Origin: Polytrichum commune
Taxonomy: Eukaryota > Streptophyta > Polytrichopsida > Polytrichales > Polytrichaceae
NCBI GenBank assembly: GCA_950295325.1
Contig: OX485805.1
Coordinates: 15,241,501-15,301,500, forward strand
Length of the DNA: 60,000 nucleotides
Direction: 5' to 3'
The notes under the pieces are model-generated. The model had not been told where the DNA came from, did no database searches, and saw only the letters and a list, made by a program, of their open reading frames with translations. Positions 56,749 to 60,000 of the stretch are shown here, in pieces (positions within the stretch are counted from its first letter, which is position 1; each line of letters begins with the position of its first letter). The position numbers and the translations under genes were made by a program.

Positions 56749-58295
56749 TGTGAGCCCAAAATGGTGCCCACATGTGGTGATTAACTCTTCGAAACCAATT
56801 TTAGTTTGACTTTGATGTATTATGATTATTCACAAAACATAAAAAGAGTGAAGTGTGGTGTGGATTTAAGTTTAGGCTTTAGAATGTGTTGTGTGATTAT
56901 TTCAAGGTTGAATTCAATAAGAGTATGCCTTGATAATGTGAGTAGGGGGTAAGGTGAAGCAAGGTGAGCTCCGCGGGTTAAATGCCCACTTTTGGATCCA
57001 CCTTGGTAGTTTAGGAAGAAGGAAGCTTGGTGGAAGGGGATTAGTCCCTACTTTGAAGGTGAAGGTTAAGGGATTGTGATTGGAGGTGCTAATCCTCTCA
57101 CCCTATCCTCACCTCTCTCTCCCTCTCTCCCTCTCTCCCTCTTTGCTACTTAAGGTGTTTTTTCTCTCAATTGCCTCTCTCTCCATCAAGCGCTCTCAAG
57201 GGAGCAAGCTCTTAAGAGCTTGAGCCACGTGTGTGGGTTATTAGTTTTTAGTGAAGTTAATTAGTTAAGCTCTCTCTCTCAATGCCTCCCAAGTGAGTGA
57301 GCTCTTAGAGTTTAAGATTGCACGTGTTGATTAATTAGTAGTTAGTGAAATTAGTGTGTTAGATTAGTTCATTACTTAGGAGCAAGGAAAAGGAAAGAGG
57401 AAGAAAAACTTAGAAAACATTTGATTAGTGAATGAAAGGGTTTGTATTAAGGTGCAACTAGTAGGTGGATTACCCATTCGGGTATTGGAACTCCGTGGAC
57501 TTAGACTGCAGCTGGCTGCTGGTGGACTGAGACAGCACCGAGACCGTGGCTAACTTGCAGCTGGGCTGTTGGTAGACTTAGACAGACCGAGACCGTGGCT
57601 AACTTGCAGCTGGGCTGCTGGTAGACTTAGACAGACCGAGGCCGTGGCCAGATTGCAGCTGGGCTGCTGGTGGACTGAGACAGCACCGAGACCGTGGCTA
57701 ACTTGCAGCTGGGCTGCTGGTAGACTTAGACAACACCGAGGCCGTGGCCAGATTGTAGCTGCTAGGCTTAGCAACAAACCACCATTATGATATCTAGGGT
57801 TTAGCAAGGCTAAGCCCAATTAGTGGGTGTTAGCATATAAAAAACTAGATTACATTAGGCCATTTTAGGGGTGGCTAAGTAGTTAGACCCATTAGGCTAG
57901 TTTGTGCCACGTGTGGGTTTGTATGAGTGTGTTTAGCCGTTGATAAAAGTGTTTTTCAACACTTGAACCTCCCGGTCAAAATAACTCACTTGCATTATTA
58001 ATGGAGAATGTGGAAGATTCTTGCAATGACAAGAAAAAGGAAGTGAAGATTAAACGAGCGAGGGGAATGTCCTTAAGGGCATGTGTGGCTAAAGCCACGG
58101 GTTGGACTCTTGAAAAAACCAACTCTAGCACAAGCCAAGAGGCCAACATTAATAAAGCACAATGAGGGAGACAATACGTGTTCATTCGAACATGAAAATT
58201 ACCTTGCACATGGTTCAATGTTGTAATAGATAAATGTGATTCTCAAAGTCATCACCCGGACTAGGACGCTTAAGGGTGGTGGATTTGGCCTCACA
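56749..58295 (+). mobile_element. Solo LTR of a Gypsy relative
   Basis: 1547 bp from TGTGAGCCCAAAATGGTGCC to GGATTTGGCCTCACA, with a perfect GTCTT duplication at 56744-56748 and 58296-58300. Its ends match the 2240-bp LTR at 10111, but the interior differs, so it is a related family. It has a CT-rich stretch (57110-57160) and a tandem block of about five units with CAGCTGGGCTGCTGGTAGAC (57500-57760). It lies in the intron after exon 6 of Y1. Small open frames inside it are not preserved genes. Confidence 0.92.
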
Positions 58296-58325
58296 GTCTT
58301 CCTCCCTTAACTAACACATGTGTTA

Positions 58326-59300
58326 CACCCTAACCTTGATAATGTCACACTTGGTAATAGAACACCTTGATATTGTCACCTAAAAGTTTGAAACCGATTT
58401 TCATAGTGTAAAACTCCCTCGTTATTATCACTATCACCCTTGATAATGTAACTATTTTTTCCCAAAATTTGGAGTGTAAGTGTGATAATAACAAGTAATA
58501 TGGATGAAAATGCCAGATGGACAACAAATTATATGGATGACATCGGCATCTCCACCTACCTTTGGGCAAAACAATGTGACTTCTTTGTAGGAGCTTCTTT
58601 GTAGAGCCCTACATTGGGTGCCCATACCCATGCCCATGGGTTTTGGGTGGGCATGGGTGCGATATTCTTGTTCATGGGTGGGCATGGGTGGGCATGGTTC
58701 ATGGGATGGTTCATGTTAAACATGGAAGGTGAAGATGATTTTGAGGTGAAATATTCTACTGAGGAGCTTGTGCAATTAGTGCAAGATGGCGAACATGTAC
58801 TTGATTCCATGGAAGTAGACCCATTGATTGTTGATAGTAGTGATGATGAGTCTAAAGTAGTGAAGCTAAGTGATGCACAAAAATATGCTGAAGATGTTTT
58901 GAATTTTATAGCTAGCCAAGGTTCTCAGATTTTCAACACTCTAGAGTTGTTAGGAATGGAAAAATCCCATGACAAACGCATTAGCATTGGTGTTGCACAT
59001 TTAACATCAACAAACCAATGTGACATTAGAAGCTTCTTTGTCTCTAGTGAAGGGTCTTTACCTGATCTCAATGACACATTATGATGTGCTCTTGTTGTTA
59101 TTCACAATTTTGAATTAGATTTTACATTCAAAAACATTGAAGTATCGTATTTGTTCTTTTTTTTACATTATAATTTTTTTGATTTTCTATATATATTTTT
59201 GATAATATCACATTATGCACAAAATGTGACATTATCAATTATGTCACACCTTGTTTATATCACACTTTTTGGTGAAACGGAGGGTGTGACATTATCAAGG
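58326..59300 (+). mobile_element. Probable Tc1/pogo-type relic
   Basis: A1 sequence is lost after GTGT-TA at 58325. The insert begins CACCCTAACCTTGATAATGT and the right side ends with the inverted ACATTATCAAGG just before the next LTR (59301), which seems to have landed in its right end. A TA target is typical of Tc1/mariner-pogo elements. Confidence 0.5.
58722..59084 (+). CDS. Short frame, possibly the tail of a pogo-like transposase
   Basis: 120 codons from the ATG before GAAGGTGAAGATGAT; the frame is open further upstream, through a low-complexity GGGTGGGCATGGG region that I do not count as coding. The sequence has an acidic N-terminal half and DAQKYAEDVLNFIASQGSQI, which recalls the helical tail after the DDE domain of Tigger/pogo proteins. 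No DDE core is present, so it is at best a fragment. This rests on weak resemblance and on the context inside a TA-flanked, TIR-like insert. Confidence 0.3.
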   Translation: MEGEDDFEVKYSTEELVQLVQDGEHVLDSMEVDPLIVDSSDDESKVVKLSDAQKYAEDVLNFIASQGSQIFNTLELLGMEKSHDKRISIGVAHLTSTNQCDIRSFFVSSEGSLPDLNDTL

Positions 59301-60000
59301 TGTGAGCCCAAAATGGTGCCCACATGTGGTGATTAACTCTTCGAAACCAATTTTAGTTTGACTTTGATGTGTTATGATTATTCACAAAACATAAAAAGAG
59401 TGAAGTGTGGTTTGGATTTAAGTTTAGACTTTAGAATGTGTTGGGTGGTTATTTCAAGGTTTAAGTTCAATAGGATAATGCCTTGATATTGTGAGTAGGG
59501 GGTAAGGTGAAGCAAGGTGAGCTCCGTGGGTTAAAATGCCCACTTTTGGATCCACCTTGGTAGTTTAGGAAGAAGGAGGCTTGGTGGAAGGGGATTAGTC
59601 CCTACTTTGAAGGTGAAGGTTAAGGGATTGTGATTGGAGGTGCTAATCCTCTCATCCTATCCTCACCTCTCTCTACCTCTCTCCCTCTCTCCCTCCTTGC
59701 TACTTAAGGTGGTTTCTTTCTCATTTTCCTCTCTCAACCAAGCGCTCTCAAGGGAGCAAGCTCTTCAAGAGCTTGAGCCACGTGTGTGGATTGTTAGTTC
59801 TTAGTAAGGTTAATTAGTTGAGCTCTCTCTCAAGGCCTCACAAGTGAGTGAACTCTTAGAGTTTAAGATTGCATATAGGGATTAAGTGGTAGTTAGTGAA
59901 AGTAGTGTGTTAGATTAGTTCATGACTTAGGAGCAAGGAAAATAAAATAAAAGAATAACTTAGGAAACCTTTGATTAGTGAATGAGAGGGGGTGTATTAA
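59301..60000 (+). repeat. Second LTR of the 56749 family, cut by the window end
   Basis: Starts TGTGAGCCCAAAATGGTGCC and is about 95% identical to the first 700 bp of the solo LTR by eye. Whether it is a solo LTR or the start of a full element cannot be seen. The left flank is CAAGG. Confidence 0.88.

Larger units (their letters stand above)
1495..60000. mobile_element. Element A copy 1 (A1), large DNA transposon split by nested insertions; right end outside window
   Basis: The left end AACACTATATTCGTTAAATT at 1495 is nearly identical for about 130 bp to the right end of A2 (45871 read backwards). A1 then has the same order as A2: gene X, palindrome array, spacer with telomere-type tract, gene Y. 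Four insertions interrupt it: Gypsy 10111-21119, MULE 23442-54844, solo LTR 56749-58295, and a pogo-like relic from 58326. Removing the first three, each with its target duplication, restores A1 sequence collinear with A2. All A1 genes are broken, so this copy is older and inactive. The right terminal repeat has not been reached by 60000. Confidence 0.8.

Noticed and set aside
56749-60000. One short element with LTRs at 56749 and 59301 and a 1-kb interior
   Set aside because: The first LTR has its own perfect GTCTT duplication on both sides, and the DNA directly after it continues the A sequence, so it is a solo LTR. The second is a separate insertion.

Overview
The window looks like transposon-rich plant nuclear DNA. 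Supporting signs are spliced genes with GT..AG introns, interstitial CCCTAAA (plant telomere-type) tracts, a Ty3/Gypsy element and a Mutator-type (MULE) transposase with a SWIM zinc finger. I cannot name the species. No ordinary host gene is recognisable; almost everything belongs to nested mobile elements.

Layout, from the outside in. A large DNA transposon, here called element A copy 1 (A1), starts at 1495. It carries a decayed transposase-like gene X1 (minus, 2026-5090), an array of 20-bp palindromes (5311-6074), about 3.5 kb of leader and intergenic DNA, and a divergent multi-exon gene Y1 (plus, 9889-56663). Y1 is split by a Gypsy element (10111-21119, TSD GGGAG), by a 31.4-kb MULE (23442-54844, direct repeat GAGCAGAGCAG) and by a solo LTR (56749-58295, TSD GTCTT). 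A probable Tc1/pogo relic follows (58326 on), itself cut by another LTR of the same family (59301 to the end). The right end of A1 is not in the window.

Inside the MULE are its DDE/SWIM transposase (minus, 24708-28362) and a divergent, decayed multi-exon gene Z (plus, 28685-54249). Gene Z introns hold 64-bp minisatellites and a hairpin repeat, and one exon holds a foldback insertion (46559-48503, TSD CATGC). A second, apparently intact copy of element A (A2, 29842-45871, 16.0 kb, TSD ATTT) sits in inverted orientation in the first intron of Z. A2 has matching terminal inverted repeats, an open gene X2 (976 codons over two exons) and an open gene Y2 (1649 codons over four coding exons, all phase 0).

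The most interesting signal is the A element as a system. Gene X is a putative D-D-D/E transposase of the DUF7869 type. Gene Y appears to encode a ParB/DGQHR-like domain, a degenerate permuted DNA-methyltransferase-like domain, a long acidic linker and an FCP1/NIF-type HAD phosphatase-like domain in one protein. About 60 copies of TTTGGGTCGNNCGACCCAAA lie in the X leader and in the introns (and one exon) of Y, and none in the other elements. The unrelated MULE has a parallel layout: a transposase divergent from a gene (Z) with a ParB-like motif plus a methyltransferase-like motif, and its own palindrome in the introns of Z. I infer element-encoded DNA-binding or modifying factors acting on element-specific palindromes. 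All domain assignments are by eye from motifs.
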